DNA from: Campylobacter sp. CCS1377
GTDB taxonomy: Bacteria > Campylobacterota > Campylobacteria > Campylobacterales > Campylobacteraceae
DNA length: 64,000 nucleotides
Direction of reading: 5' to 3'
NCBI RefSeq assembly: GCF_040008265.1
Contig: NZ_CP155620.1
Location: 1,612,001 to 1,676,000 of the forward strand
The notes beneath the pieces are model-generated. The model had not been told where the DNA came from. It saw nothing but the letters and a program-made list of their open reading frames with translations, and did no database searches. The first letter of the stretch is position 1, and each line of letters begins with the position of its first letter. The position numbers and the translations under genes are program-made. Below are positions 1 to 8,427 of the stretch, piece by piece.

Positions 1-469
1 TACCCAAAACAAAGCCTGAACAAATAAGCAAAAACAAAGAAAACATCACATCTAAAAAATGTCTTGGAAAAACATCGATCTTAAAAAACCAACCTGCTAA
101 AAACAACACACAAACAAAAATCACAAAATAAATACAAAATTCCAAACAAGTTCTAGAAATAAATACATGTATAGGCTTTACAGGTTTATAAGCAAATAAA
201 GATAAATTCGCACCAATACCATTCATAAGCTGAGTAACAATACTTCTAAACATAAAATAAGGCACAATTCCCACAACCAAAAACATAAAAATAGAAATTC
301 CTTGTGGCATTACTTGATGATGATATTCTCTTATTACGGTTACGATAGCTGTGATTGTCAATACAACACTCATAGGCTCGCCCACAACCCAAAAATATCC
401 CAAATGTCTATTATTGCCAAATCTAGTTTTTAGCTCTCTAAAAAAAAGTGCATAAATTACATTAAACAT
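1..469 (-). CDS. kpsM: Capsule polysaccharide ABC transporter permease KpsM, 5' part (truncated by window edge)
   Basis: This is the N-terminal ~156 codons of an ABC-2 type polysaccharide export permease that runs off the left edge. The product would sit in the inner membrane and, with KpsT, export capsular polysaccharide. The reading frame is open from the ATG at 469. It begins MFNVIYALFFRELKTRFGNN, which is typical of KpsM/Wzm permeases, and continues into several hydrophobic segments. A GGAAG ribosome site lies about 6 bases before the ATG. In Campylobacter kpsM marks one end of the capsule locus, so that locus probably continues to the left. The identification is by family pattern and context. 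Confidence 0.85.
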   Translation of the reverse strand, partial: MFNVIYALFFRELKTRFGNNRHLGYFWVVGEPMSVVLTITAIVTVIREYHHQVMPQGISIFMFLVVGIVPYFMFRSIVTQLMNGIGANLSLFAYKPVKPIHVFISRTCLEFCIYFVIFVCVLFLAGWFFKIDVFPRHFLDVMFSLFLLICSGFVLG

Positions 470-507
470 TCAACTTCCATAATTTATAGTTTAAATTAAA
501 ACTAAAA

Positions 508-933
508 TCATAACTCATTTTTTTTAACAAAATCTTGGTAAAATTCAAGTTTTTTTGTAAGCATTAGGCTATTATCTGTGAATTTTACATATTCAATTTC
601 TAAAGCAAATGTCGTGCCACCCAAAAGCTTTGCAAAAGGAAATTTTTTATAATAAATTTGAATTTGCATTTCATTGGCTTTACAAAAATTTGCTTTGATT
701 TGCACGCCTTGCAAAAAAGCTATTGTACTTTCTTTGGCGATATTTACCGCAACTTTTGACTCTTTAAAAGCCAGTTTTATATGCTTTGTATCTTCATGTG
801 AAGCGATAATTAAAGCCAAATTTCTTTCATCAAAAGCATAAAAAGCATTAGCGATATAAACACCTTTTTCATCTCTCATAGCCCAGCTTAAAAGCTTACA
901 AGAGGCGATAAATTTTTTAATTCTTTCGTCCAT
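508..933 (-). CDS. FMN-binding split-barrel protein, YhbP/UPF0306-like
   Basis: A 141-aa protein resembling the pyridoxamine-phosphate-oxidase-like flavin split barrels of the YhbP group. It has the start MDERIKKFIAS, an 'ANAFYAFDERNLALIIAS' strand pair and the 'EDTKH' segment. These proteins bind flavin or heme-like cofactors, and the substrate of this one is not known. There is no signal peptide, so it is cytoplasmic. It lies downstream of the divergent gene at 1015 and just upstream of kpsM on the same strand, with a 38-bp gap. The same gene borders kpsM in C. jejuni. Confidence 0.7.
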   Translation of the reverse strand: MDERIKKFIASCKLLSWAMRDEKGVYIANAFYAFDERNLALIIASHEDTKHIKLAFKESKVAVNIAKESTIAFLQGVQIKANFCKANEMQIQIYYKKFPFAKLLGGTTFALEIEYVKFTDNSLMLTKKLEFYQDFVKKNEL

Positions 934-965
934 AGATAAAATTATACTCTTATAAATTTAAGAAA

Positions 966-984
966 AATAAAAAAATGTCGATTT
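966..984 (+). promoter_or_regulatory. Candidate sigma28 (FliA) promoter
   Basis: CGATTT at 979-984 matches the Campylobacter sigma28 -10 core (CGATWT). It lies about 30 bases before the start codon at 1015, and an A/T-rich stretch occupies the -35 side. No sigma70-like TATAAT lies between it and the gene. This suggests that the gene at 1015 belongs to the late flagellar regulon. Confidence 0.5.
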
Positions 985-1014
985 GCAAAAAATGATAAAT
1001 TTCAAGGAGTTTTT

Positions 1015-1572
1015 ATGCAAGTTGATATCAGTAAAAATCAAAATTTTTCAATGGACTATACCACAAAAAGTGGCAAGCATCTAAGCCTTGCAATGTATGA
1101 TAATCAAAGTATTAATTATAATAACAACGAAGAAGGCAAAACCCTAAATTTAAAAAGACAATACGGTTTTAGCTTTAGCTTTGAAGGTTCTAAACTTACG
1201 CAAAATGAACTTGATGAAATTAAAAACGCTATGGAAGAGATCAAGCCTTTGATGCAAGAATTCCTTGCAAATTCTAAGGTTGGGGAATTAAACCCTAAAG
1301 AACTTATCACTTCAGCAATGCAAATGGCAGATGTTTTACCAACTCCAAAAGATGAAAATCATAAAAATGCCATTATGAATAACTTCACCAATAAACTTAA
1401 TAATCTCATTAAAGAAAACCAAAGTCCTGATACAAACGCAAATACCTCTATGTTAGAAGATAGCAAAAAATTGATCGAAGAAATTTTAGAGCAAATGAAA
1501 AAACAGCTTGAAAAACAAATGGAGCAACAAAACGAGGATAAAAATTCAAATTCCTTAAATCTTTATGCCTAA
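1015..1572 (+). CDS. Uncharacterised protein, probable flagellar (sigma28) regulon member
   Basis: A 185-aa hydrophilic protein preceded by AAGGAG and ATG. No signal peptide or membrane segment is visible. The first ~60 residues look beta-rich with a 'GFSFSFEGSKLT' segment. The middle is helical, and the last ~45 residues are a K/E/Q-rich probable coiled coil followed by a polar N/S tail. No enzyme motif is recognised; I see no convincing Walker A, although homologues have been labelled ATP/GTP-binding. The upstream CGATTT box suggests FliA-dependent expression. The composition would suit a secreted or flagellum-associated protein, but that is inference. Confidence 0.7.
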   Translation: MQVDISKNQNFSMDYTTKSGKHLSLAMYDNQSINYNNNEEGKTLNLKRQYGFSFSFEGSKLTQNELDEIKNAMEEIKPLMQEFLANSKVGELNPKELITSAMQMADVLPTPKDENHKNAIMNNFTNKLNNLIKENQSPDTNANTSMLEDSKKLIEEILEQMKKQLEKQMEQQNEDKNSNSLNLYA

Positions 1573-1634
1573 TTTAAAGAGTTTTTATAACTCTTTAAGT
1601 ATAATTTTTGATAAAAGACTTCAAAGGCTAAAAA

Positions 1635-2327
1635 ATGACAAATATTCAAATTCTAGAAAATATGCTTACCCTTCAGCAAAAATTAAATGATGAAACCAAT
1701 GGCGTGGGCTGGGAAGATGGCTATACTAAAGAAGGTAAATTGATCAGTTTTCGTCGTTGTATTTATATGGAATGTGCAGAACTCATCGAATCTTTTGCTT
1801 GGAAACATTGGAAAAATATCAGCGCACCTACAAATTGGGATAATGTTTGTATAGAAATTGTCGATATTTGGCATTTTATCTTAAGTCTCTTACTTGAAGA
1901 ATACAAGGCAAAACACATCACAGACAAAAATTTAATCGCACAAGATCTTGCCTCAGTCAGCCTTTTTAACGACTTTTGTAAAGAAAAAAGCAAGCCAAGC
2001 GAAAGTGATACTTATGGGATTTTAAATGATATTGAGCTTATTATCCATAAATGCAGCGGTTTTGGATTTGATTTAGGCGAGCTTTTATCAGCGTATTTTA
2101 TTTTAGCGATGAAGTGTGGTTTGAATTTGCATCAGCTTTATAAAATTTATATAGGAAAAAATGTTTTAAATAAATTCCGTCAAGATCACGGCTACAAAGA
2201 AGGTACTTATAAAAAAATTTGGAATGGAGTTGAAGACAATGAAATTTTAAATCAAATTTTAGAAAACGAACTTAAATTTGACCTTATTTATGAAAAACTT
2301 GAACTTGCTTATAAGGGCGTTAAATGA
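1635..2327 (+). CDS. dut: Dimeric all-alpha dUTP pyrophosphatase
   Basis: A 230-aa enzyme that hydrolyses dUTP to dUMP and pyrophosphate, keeping uracil out of DNA and supplying dUMP for thymidylate synthesis. It belongs to the dimeric all-alpha NTP pyrophosphatase family, not the trimeric Dut family. The metal-binding motifs 'ECAELIES' (about residues 50-57) and 'EIVDIWHF' (about 75-82) give the E-x-x-E and E-x-x-D pattern that holds magnesium. 'GVGWEDGYTKEGK' near the N-terminus is a further family signature. The stop overlaps the next start by 4 bases (ATGA), so the two genes are translationally coupled. Confidence 0.92.
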   Translation: MTNIQILENMLTLQQKLNDETNGVGWEDGYTKEGKLISFRRCIYMECAELIESFAWKHWKNISAPTNWDNVCIEIVDIWHFILSLLLEEYKAKHITDKNLIAQDLASVSLFNDFCKEKSKPSESDTYGILNDIELIIHKCSGFGFDLGELLSAYFILAMKCGLNLHQLYKIYIGKNVLNKFRQDHGYKEGTYKKIWNGVEDNEILNQILENELKFDLIYEKLELAYKGVK

Positions 2328-3040
2328 TACAAATTTTAATGCTATCTTTGAGAGATTTATTGAGCGCAAGATTTTTAAAATTCTCACTTTTACCGTTGCT
2401 GGTTAGCCTTGTCATTTTCACTGTTTTGAGTTATTTTGCCTTTTCAATTCTGCTTGATTATTTTAATACATTTTTTAGTGTAAAACCTGACTCTTTTTTG
2501 GCTTGGTTTTATGCTTTAAGCATCGTGCAATTTATCATCCATGCCTTAAGTTTTTTACTGGCAGGTTTTGTTACAGTATTTGCTTCGGTATTTTTTGCCA
2601 TTTTTATCGTATCTTTCTTAACACCTTTTATAGTCAAAGAAATCAACGCTAAACATTATGGGTATATAATTGAAAATGAAGTTTCAAATTTTTTAGTGAT
2701 GAAAGATTTGCTTAAAATTTTTGTCAAATTCATCGCTTTTTTGCTTCTTTCTTTGCTTTTACTCTTTTTGCCTTTTATTAATCTTTTTATTTTTTATTTT
2801 GTATTTTATTATCTCTTCCATCAATTATTACTTTTAGATGTTGCAAGTTGCGCTTTTTCAAAGGATGAATACAAAAATTTCTGGGCCAAAAACTCACCTT
2901 TTGAATTTAAATTCTCCACACTTTGTTTTTATCTTATTGCTTCAGTGCCGTTTTTGGGTCTTTTTCTACCTGTATTTTTTGTGATTTTTCTTACACATTT
3001 AAGCTATCAAAGAATCTTAAATTTAAGCCCAAAAGCTTAA
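2324..3040 (+). CDS. EI24-domain integral membrane protein
   Basis: A 238-aa membrane protein with about four to five long hydrophobic segments rich in F, L and I. The pattern, beginning 'LMLSLRDLLSARFLKFSLLP', resembles EI24/CysZ-like inner-membrane proteins. A transport role, such as the sulfate uptake known for E. coli CysZ, cannot be assumed. Its start overlaps the dut stop by 4 bases. Its 3' end overlaps the convergent tilS gene by 18 bp. The same dut-membrane protein pair occurs in C. jejuni. Confidence 0.75.
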   Translation: MIQILMLSLRDLLSARFLKFSLLPLLVSLVIFTVLSYFAFSILLDYFNTFFSVKPDSFLAWFYALSIVQFIIHALSFLLAGFVTVFASVFFAIFIVSFLTPFIVKEINAKHYGYIIENEVSNFLVMKDLLKIFVKFIAFLLLSLLLLFLPFINLFIFYFVFYYLFHQLLLLDVASCAFSKDEYKNFWAKNSPFEFKFSTLCFYLIASVPFLGLFLPVFFVIFLTHLSYQRILNLSPKA

Positions 3041-3994
3041 AAATTCATTAGGTAAAATGCCATGATTATAAAGATAAGCTCTTAAAAATTTTGGCACTTT
3101 TGCCAAGCGGCATTCTTCTTTGAAAATTTTTGGCAATTTTTCGCAATTTTCATGTTTGAAAACAAAGGCTTTTTCATCTTTATAAACCACTGCGATTTTA
3201 GAACTTATCACACAATCATTTTTTAGCATTTCTTTTCTTTGTTTGGCACTTGGCACAATGCCTTGCATTTTTAAAGCCTTTGCAATTAAGCTTTCATCTT
3301 TAGCGCAGATTAAAATCCCTTTAAATTCTTTAATTTCATTTTTGAAAAGCTTATTTTTATCTTCGTTTAGATACACAAAACTTCTTTTTAAACCTTCGCT
3401 AAATTTGCTTACAAAATCATTAGAAAAATGCTTTCTTATATAATTTCTAAAATATTTTTCATCTTCATTGCTTTCATCATTAAAATAAAAAATTTCATTT
3501 TGTTTTAAAAAAGCTTTAATTTCATCTTTTGATGTGCGGAGTAAAGGACGGATGATATTGTAATTTTTTCTTTTTTCAAATTCATTCATTCCTAGAATTT
3601 CAGCCAAACCAGCTCCACGCGAAAGTTGCATTAAAAACCACTCAAAGGCATCGTTTAAATGGTGTGCTAAAATGAGATTTTCGTAATTTTTTTCAAGACA
3701 AATTTTTTCAAAAAATTCATAGCGAAAATCTCTTGCTTGTTTTTCAAAATTATTTTCAAATTTAGGCGCGTGGGCGATAAAAATCTTTTTATTAAATTTC
3801 AAAGCAAGCTCTTTTGCGCTTTTTTCTTCTAAAACGCTATTTTTTCTCGTTTTATAATTTATCATCACAAGATCAAAATTAATTTTTTCTTGCACTAAAA
3901 GATGAAAAAGCGCACTAGAATCACTCCCATAAGAAAAAGCAAGTAAATTTTTACGCTTTTTTAGTAGAGATAAAATCTCATCTTTAATTTTCAT
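3023..3994 (-). CDS. tilS: tRNA(Ile)-lysidine synthase
   Basis: A 323-aa N-type ATP pyrophosphatase that converts the wobble cytidine of the AUA-reading tRNA-Ile to lysidine, using ATP and lysine. This modification is essential for reading AUA. The PP-loop appears as 'FSYGSDSS' near residues 20-27. It is followed by '[23 protein letters not shown]', the family's tRNA-binding and adenylation segment. I take the ATG at 3994 as the start rather than the TTG one codon upstream. The start overlaps the end of rimO by about 11 bases, which indicates coupled translation. Confidence 0.92.
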   Translation of the reverse strand: MKIKDEILSLLKKRKNLLAFSYGSDSSALFHLLVQEKINFDLVMINYKTRKNSVLEEKSAKELALKFNKKIFIAHAPKFENNFEKQARDFRYEFFEKICLEKNYENLILAHHLNDAFEWFLMQLSRGAGLAEILGMNEFEKRKNYNIIRPLLRTSKDEIKAFLKQNEIFYFNDESNEDEKYFRNYIRKHFSNDFVSKFSEGLKRSFVYLNEDKNKLFKNEIKEFKGILICAKDESLIAKALKMQGIVPSAKQRKEMLKNDCVISSKIAVVYKDEKAFVFKHENCEKLPKIFKEECRLAKVPKFLRAYLYNHGILPNEFLSFWA

Positions 3995-5303
3995 CAATTT
4001 TTCTTAAAGCCTTAGCGATTAGCTTTTTATCTACATTTTGTGTGATTTCGCATTCATAAATTTGCCCCATTTCCAAATCACCGCAATCGCTTTCATTGAT
4101 GAGAATTTCCCCATCAATTTCTCTATCCCATCTTAAATCTTTAGCTGCGATGAAAAACTCACCTTCACTACTTTCTCCGATACAAACCACCAAATGCTTT
4201 TTACCCACTTCTTTTTCAAAGCTTTTTTCTATTACTTCATCTACGATTTTTTCGATGATTTTTAGTCTTTTATTGATAGTTTTAAATGGCACTTGTTCCA
4301 TATCAAAAGCGGCAGTATCTTCTTCTTTAGAATATGCAAAAATACTCACTCTATCAAAACCAAATTCTTTTATAAATTCGCAAAGCTCATCAAAATCTGC
4401 GTCACTTTCCCCTGGGTGTCCTACGATAAAACCAGTGCGTAAAAAGCTATTTGGCGCACTTTTCATTAAAGTCAGCATTTCTTTAAGCCTTGTACTATTT
4501 GCTCCACGCTTCATAATTTTTAGCATTTTATCGCTGATGTGTTGAAGTGGCATATCAAAATAATTTACAAAAATGTTGGAATTTATAATGCGTTTGATTA
4601 ACGCTTCACTCGCACTTGTAGGATAAAGATATAAAATTCTTGCCGCTTTTATGCCTTTTACTTTTTCTACTGCATCAATGAGTTTAATTAGTCCATCTTT
4701 CTCGCCCTTATCAAACAAATAAGAACTCGTATCTTGTGCGATAAATGAAAAGTCTTTATAACCTTTGGCTACTAGGCTTTCAAGCTCGTTTATAATGCTT
4801 GAGATTTCACGCGATTTTAACTTACCCTTAAAGCTTGGAATTGCACAAAATGAGCATTTTTGATTGCATCCTTCAGCGATTTTTATAAAAGCGTGAGAAT
4901 TGCTTCCTGTGATTATTCTATCGCTATTCTCACCTTGTAAATAGGTAGAATTTGAAAATAAATTCATCTTTTTAAGTATCATTTCATCGATTCTTTCATA
5001 ATCTCCCACGCCGGTAAAAAGATCAACTTCGGGAAGTTCCTTCATAAGCTCCTCGCGATATCTTTGCATCAAACAGCCAGTAACGACTAAAAGAGAATCC
5101 TTTTTTCTTTGTTCGTGTAAATTTAAAATAGCATTTATACTTTCTTTTTTTGCACTATCGATAAAACCGCAAGTATTGACAATCAAAACATCAGCAAGGC
5201 TTGGATCATCAACTAGGGTGAAATGCTGCAAACGCCCAAGCATGATTTCACTATCGACTAAATTTTTATTACAACCTAAAGACATCAGATAAAGTTTTGA
5301 CAT
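3984..5303 (-). CDS. rimO: Ribosomal protein S12 methylthiotransferase RimO
   Basis: A 439-aa radical-SAM enzyme that adds a methylthio group to an aspartate of ribosomal protein S12. The N-terminal UPF0004 domain carries the first cluster cysteines ('[12 protein letters not shown]', '[13 protein letters not shown]', 'TGCLMQRY'). The radical-SAM motif CxxxCxxC is visible in '[14 protein letters not shown]'. The C-terminal ~65 residues form a TRAM domain. These features separate it from the tRNA enzyme MiaB. I chose the ATG at 5303; a GTG three codons upstream (5312) is also in frame but has no better ribosome site. tilS follows with overlap. Confidence 0.93.
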   Translation of the reverse strand: MSKLYLMSLGCNKNLVDSEIMLGRLQHFTLVDDPSLADVLIVNTCGFIDSAKKESINAILNLHEQRKKDSLLVVTGCLMQRYREELMKELPEVDLFTGVGDYERIDEMILKKMNLFSNSTYLQGENSDRIITGSNSHAFIKIAEGCNQKCSFCAIPSFKGKLKSREISSIINELESLVAKGYKDFSFIAQDTSSYLFDKGEKDGLIKLIDAVEKVKGIKAARILYLYPTSASEALIKRIINSNIFVNYFDMPLQHISDKMLKIMKRGANSTRLKEMLTLMKSAPNSFLRTGFIVGHPGESDADFDELCEFIKEFGFDRVSIFAYSKEEDTAAFDMEQVPFKTINKRLKIIEKIVDEVIEKSFEKEVGKKHLVVCIGESSEGEFFIAAKDLRWDREIDGEILINESDCGDLEMGQIYECEITQNVDKKLIAKALRKIDEN

Positions 5304-5348
5304 TTTTCTCACTTTTATTTAATTTTTGTATTGAAATTCGTTTTTTTG

Positions 5349-5381
5349 ATATCAAAATAATATCAAAATAATATCAAAATA
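5349..5381. repeat. Three perfect 11-bp tandem repeats
   Basis: The unit ATATCAAAATA occurs three times without mismatch (5349-5359, 5360-5370, 5371-5381), with a partial fourth unit. It lies 45-80 bp upstream of rimO, on the side where its promoter should be. The 11-bp period is close to one helical turn, so the repeats could present equally spaced protein sites on one DNA face. They could also simply be a slippage product. Confidence 0.85.
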
Positions 5382-5627
5382 ATATTTAAGGGTTTTTTAT
5401 GCATAAGAAAAATGTGTTTTATTGAAATTTTATGAAAAAAGTTGAAGTGGTCATCTTTATATAATGTAGAAAAGTATCTAAGAAAATATTTAAACAGTGT
5501 AATTAATCAAATCTATACCAAGATAAGGTCTATTTCGCATCAAACTCAATTTTCTTTTGAAAAACAAATTTAACAAATAACAACAAAAATTACCAAAACT
5601 CACATTATAGACTTTTTTAATGCAATT

Positions 5628-5636
5628 TGCTAAAAT
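5628..5636 (+). promoter_or_regulatory. Probable sigma70 extended -10 for prfB
   Basis: TGCTAAAAT fits the extended -10 form TGnTATAAT with one mismatch. It lies 29 bases before the prfB start, the usual distance in Campylobacter, where -35 boxes are weak. Confidence 0.5.
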
Positions 5637-5664
5637 TACGCTTTATGAAATTTAGGAAAGAATT

Positions 5665-6762
5665 ATGGATAATTACGAATTTAGCGAACTTTTAAAAACT
5701 CTTAAAAACAAAGTAGGCAATATAGCCTCTATCATAAAACCCGATGAGATTAAAGCAAGACTTAAAGAAATTGAAGAGCTTGAAAATTCTCCATCATTTT
5801 GGAGTGATGTAAAACAAGCAGGCATTATCGGCAAAGAAAAGACAAAAATTACCAATTTACTTAAAAAATACGAAAATGCTTTTAATGCCTTAAATGATGC
5901 GAGTGAACTTTTTGATTTAGCTAATAGCGAAAACGATGCAGAGACGCTAGAAGCATTATTTAACGATGCACCAAGCCTTGAAGATACTATCACGAGTCTT
6001 GAAATTTCTATGCTTTTAAGTGGAGAAAATGACAGCAAAAATGCTATAGTTTCCATTCACCCAGGAGCAGGTGGAACGGAAAGCAATGACTGGGCTAGCA
6101 TACTTTATAGAATGTATTTAAGATTTTGTGAAAGAGAAGGTTTTAAAGTAGAAACTTTAGACTTTCAAGAAGGCGAAGAAGCAGGACTTAAAGATGTAAG
6201 TTTTTTGGTTAAGGGCGATAATGCTTATGGTTATTTAAAAGCAGAAAATGGCATTCATCGCTTAGTAAGAACTTCGCCTTTTGATAGTGCTGGACGCCGT
6301 CACACAAGCTTTTCAAGTGTTATGGTAAGCCCTGAACTTGATGATGATATTGAAATTGAAATTGAAGAAAAAGATATAAGGATTGATTATTATAGAGCAA
6401 GTGGTGCAGGCGGGCAACATGTTAATAAAACAGAAAGTGCGGTTAGAATCACACATTTTCCAACCGGAATAGTTGTGCAATGCCAAAATGATAGAAGCCA
6501 ACACAAAAACAAAGCTACTGCTTTTAAAATGCTAAAATCGCGCCTTTATGAGCTTGAACTTATGAAGCAACAAGATAGTGCAAATTCAAGTGAAAAAAGC
6601 GAGATAGGCTGGGGGCATCAAATCCGCTCTTATGTGCTTTTTCCTTATCAGCAAGTTAAGGATAATCGTAGCGGCGAAGCCTTTTCGCAGGTGGATAATA
6701 TCTTAGATGGAGATATTAAAAAAATGATAGAAGGCGTTTTGATTGCCTTAAAATCAGAATAA
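5665..6762 (+). CDS. prfB: Peptide chain release factor 2
   Basis: A 365-aa class I release factor that recognises UAA and UGA and triggers hydrolysis of the finished peptide. The anticodon-like tripeptide SPF is at residues 204-206 ('[15 protein letters not shown]'). The catalytic GGQ is at 249-251 ('[14 protein letters not shown]'). The frame is continuous from ATG, so the autoregulatory +1 frameshift found in many prfB genes is absent here. GGAAAG before the ATG serves as ribosome site. A perfect hairpin follows the stop. UGA recognition is relevant because fdhA in this window recodes a UGA as selenocysteine. Confidence 0.96.
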   Translation: MDNYEFSELLKTLKNKVGNIASIIKPDEIKARLKEIEELENSPSFWSDVKQAGIIGKEKTKITNLLKKYENAFNALNDASELFDLANSENDAETLEALFNDAPSLEDTITSLEISMLLSGENDSKNAIVSIHPGAGGTESNDWASILYRMYLRFCEREGFKVETLDFQEGEEAGLKDVSFLVKGDNAYGYLKAENGIHRLVRTSPFDSAGRRHTSFSSVMVSPELDDDIEIEIEEKDIRIDYYRASGAGGQHVNKTESAVRITHFPTGIVVQCQNDRSQHKNKATAFKMLKSRLYELELMKQQDSANSSEKSEIGWGHQIRSYVLFPYQQVKDNRSGEAFSQVDNILDGDIKKMIEGVLIALKSE

Positions 6763-6765
6763 CCC

Positions 6766-6799
6766 AAATTTGGAATTTAACCCATTAAATTCCAAATTT
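6766..6799. terminator. Bidirectional hairpin between convergent prfB and the TSUP gene
   Basis: A perfect 15-bp inverted repeat (arms 6766-6780 and 6785-6799, loop CCCA) lies between the two convergent stops. The arm AAATTTGGAATTTAA is flanked by A/T-rich DNA on both sides, so it can end transcription from either direction. The stop of the minus-strand gene starts at the last base of the arm. Confidence 0.75.
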
Positions 6800-7578
6800 T
6801 AACGAAAAAAATCCCAAGCAACTTTTACAATAGTTGCACCCACAACAAATAAAAATAATTTTTTAATGAAATTTCCTTGAGTTTTTAAAACAAGTTTTGA
6901 GCCCAAATACGCGCCAATAATTTGCCCAAAACCCATCAAAAAACCCACAAGCCAAAGCACTTCATAACGCCATAAAAAGATGATTAGAGCAACTATATTG
7001 CTTGAAAAATTTAAGATTTTGGTATTCATACTTGCATCTTTCATATTAAAACCAAGTAACATCACACAAGCAAAAATCCAAAACGAACCCGTTCCAGGTC
7101 CTAAAAATCCATCATAAAATCCCAAAGTAAAACCACAAATGATATGAAAAATTTTGATATTTTTTATCTTTGCCTTAGTAGGAAATCTCCCCAAATTTGG
7201 CTTTAAAGCTGTATAAAGAAAGGTTAAAGTTAGAAAAATCAAAATGATAAGCTTTAGGTATTCAGAATTAATAAGCAAAACACTATAAGCCCCTAAAGCT
7301 GCTCCAAGCGCAGTGAAAGTCACACCCCAAGCCAAATGCTTAATGGTAGTGGATTTATAATAGGTCATTGCCGCAGTAAAAGAGCCAAAAACGCTTTGAA
7401 GCTTATTTGTGGCGATTGACAAATGCGGCGCTATGCCACAAGCTAGTAAAGCAGGTAATGTAATAAGCCCTCCTCCGCCAACAATAGAATCAATAAATCC
7501 AGCAAAAATCGCGATAAAAAATAAGACAAAATAATAAAATGTTTCAAGCTCATTAAGTTGCGAAAGAATGGTTTGCAT
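6799..7578 (-). CDS. TauE/SafE (TSUP) family membrane permease
   Basis: A 259-aa inner-membrane protein of the TSUP family, which moves sulfite, sulfoacetate or other small organic or sulfur anions. The signature 'GGGGLITLPALLACG' follows the first membrane segment, and a second related segment 'FLGPGTGSFWIFACVMLLGF' marks the internal repeat. About seven to eight hydrophobic segments are present. The substrate cannot be told from sequence. It follows the TIGR02757 gene by 35 bp on the same strand and is probably co-transcribed with it. Confidence 0.85.
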   Translation of the reverse strand: MQTILSQLNELETFYYFVLFFIAIFAGFIDSIVGGGGLITLPALLACGIAPHLSIATNKLQSVFGSFTAAMTYYKSTTIKHLAWGVTFTALGAALGAYSVLLINSEYLKLIILIFLTLTFLYTALKPNLGRFPTKAKIKNIKIFHIICGFTLGFYDGFLGPGTGSFWIFACVMLLGFNMKDASMNTKILNFSSNIVALIIFLWRYEVLWLVGFLMGFGQIIGAYLGSKLVLKTQGNFIKKLFLFVVGATIVKVAWDFFR

Positions 7579-7613
7579 TTTAAACCTTTTAATTTTTGTG
7601 TATTATAAGTTTT

Positions 7614-8369
7614 TTATTTTAAATCTTGCTTACTTTGCCCCAAACGATAAAGTGCAAAATCGTATTTTACAGGATCATTTGGATCAAATTCTTTTAATTT
7701 TTGCGTGAGTTCTAAAACACTTTTAAAATCATAAATCTTACGCTTTAAAAGCTTAAGTTCTAATGAAACTTTATGTGTATGCGTATCAAGGGGTATGAGC
7801 AAATCCTTTTTATCAATTTTTGTAAAAAGCCCAAGATCAAGCTCATCTTTTCTAACCATCCATCTTAAATACATATTGTAGCGTTTAAGTGGCGAAGTGG
7901 GGGTGTTTTGCCAAATTTTACTAAAGAAAAAGTCATAACCATAGCTTGAATATGAATTTAAAGTCTTGATTTTTTGCATAAATGCTAGTATAGAATCTGT
8001 GATATTTTGTCTTTTTTCATAAGGCTTGGTAAAAAGTTCATTAAGCGAAATTTCGTTTTTTAATCTTGAAAAGGTAATGAAAATCTGCGTGATATCCTCT
8101 TCGTTTTGAAAGCGATATTTTAAGTTTTTTAACTCTTTTTGAATTTGATTTTGGCTTAAATTTAGCAAAGAAAAATCAAGCTTGTTTAAAAAATTCACTA
8201 TATTTTTAGCATTTCCATAAGCAAATAAAGCACAAATTAAAGCAATAAATTCATCATTATGGCGTTTGGCTATTTGCAAAGGATCGGGTGCATCAAAAAG
8301 AGCTTGGATAATGTTTTTCTCATTTGCTAATCGATCGAGTTCTTTTTTTAATTGATTGAAATTTTGCAT
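7614..8369 (-). CDS. TIGR02757 family protein of unknown function
   Basis: A 251-aa protein matching the TIGR02757 pattern: 'NDEFIALICALFAYGNAKNIVNFLNKLD' near the N-terminus, 'RYNMYLRWMVRKDELDLGLF' in the middle and 'IPLDTHTHKVSLEL' after it. The helix-rich arrangement recalls HhH-GPD DNA glycosylases, to which this family is thought to be distantly related. No activity is established. It has no signal peptide. It lies just after the flgK terminator, so it needs its own promoter or leaky read-through. Confidence 0.75.
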   Translation of the reverse strand: MQNFNQLKKELDRLANEKNIIQALFDAPDPLQIAKRHNDEFIALICALFAYGNAKNIVNFLNKLDFSLLNLSQNQIQKELKNLKYRFQNEEDITQIFITFSRLKNEISLNELFTKPYEKRQNITDSILAFMQKIKTLNSYSSYGYDFFFSKIWQNTPTSPLKRYNMYLRWMVRKDELDLGLFTKIDKKDLLIPLDTHTHKVSLELKLLKRKIYDFKSVLELTQKLKEFDPNDPVKYDFALYRLGQSKQDLK

Positions 8370-8384
8370 TTGTATTTAAATATA

Positions 8385-8416
8385 AAATTTGCCCTATCGA
8401 CTCATAGAGCAAATTT
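8385..8416 (-). terminator. Terminator of the flgI-flgK operon
   Basis: Arms AAATTTGC (8385-8392) and GCAAATTT (8409-8416) pair, with an inner CTAT/ATAG pairing, giving a 12-bp interrupted stem. On the minus strand it begins 12 bases after the flgK stop and is followed by a T-rich stretch. Confidence 0.65.
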
Positions 8417-8427
8417 CAAAGTTAAAA

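Larger units (their letters stand above)
5304..5664. other. Intergenic region between divergent rimO and prfB
   Basis: About 360 bp of A/T-rich DNA between divergent genes. It holds three perfect 11-bp tandem repeats at 5349-5381 and, near its right end, a probable prfB promoter. No open frame of more than about 12 codons with a ribosome site is seen, and no tRNA-like structure. The middle part (about 5400-5600) holds nothing I can name. Confidence 0.6.

Noticed and set aside
5349-5381. CRISPR-like repeats
   Set aside because: The units are 11 bp and contiguous, with no spacers; they are simple tandem repeats.
5665-5745. Programmed frameshift in prfB
   Set aside because: The frame is continuous from ATG and there is no early in-frame UGA.
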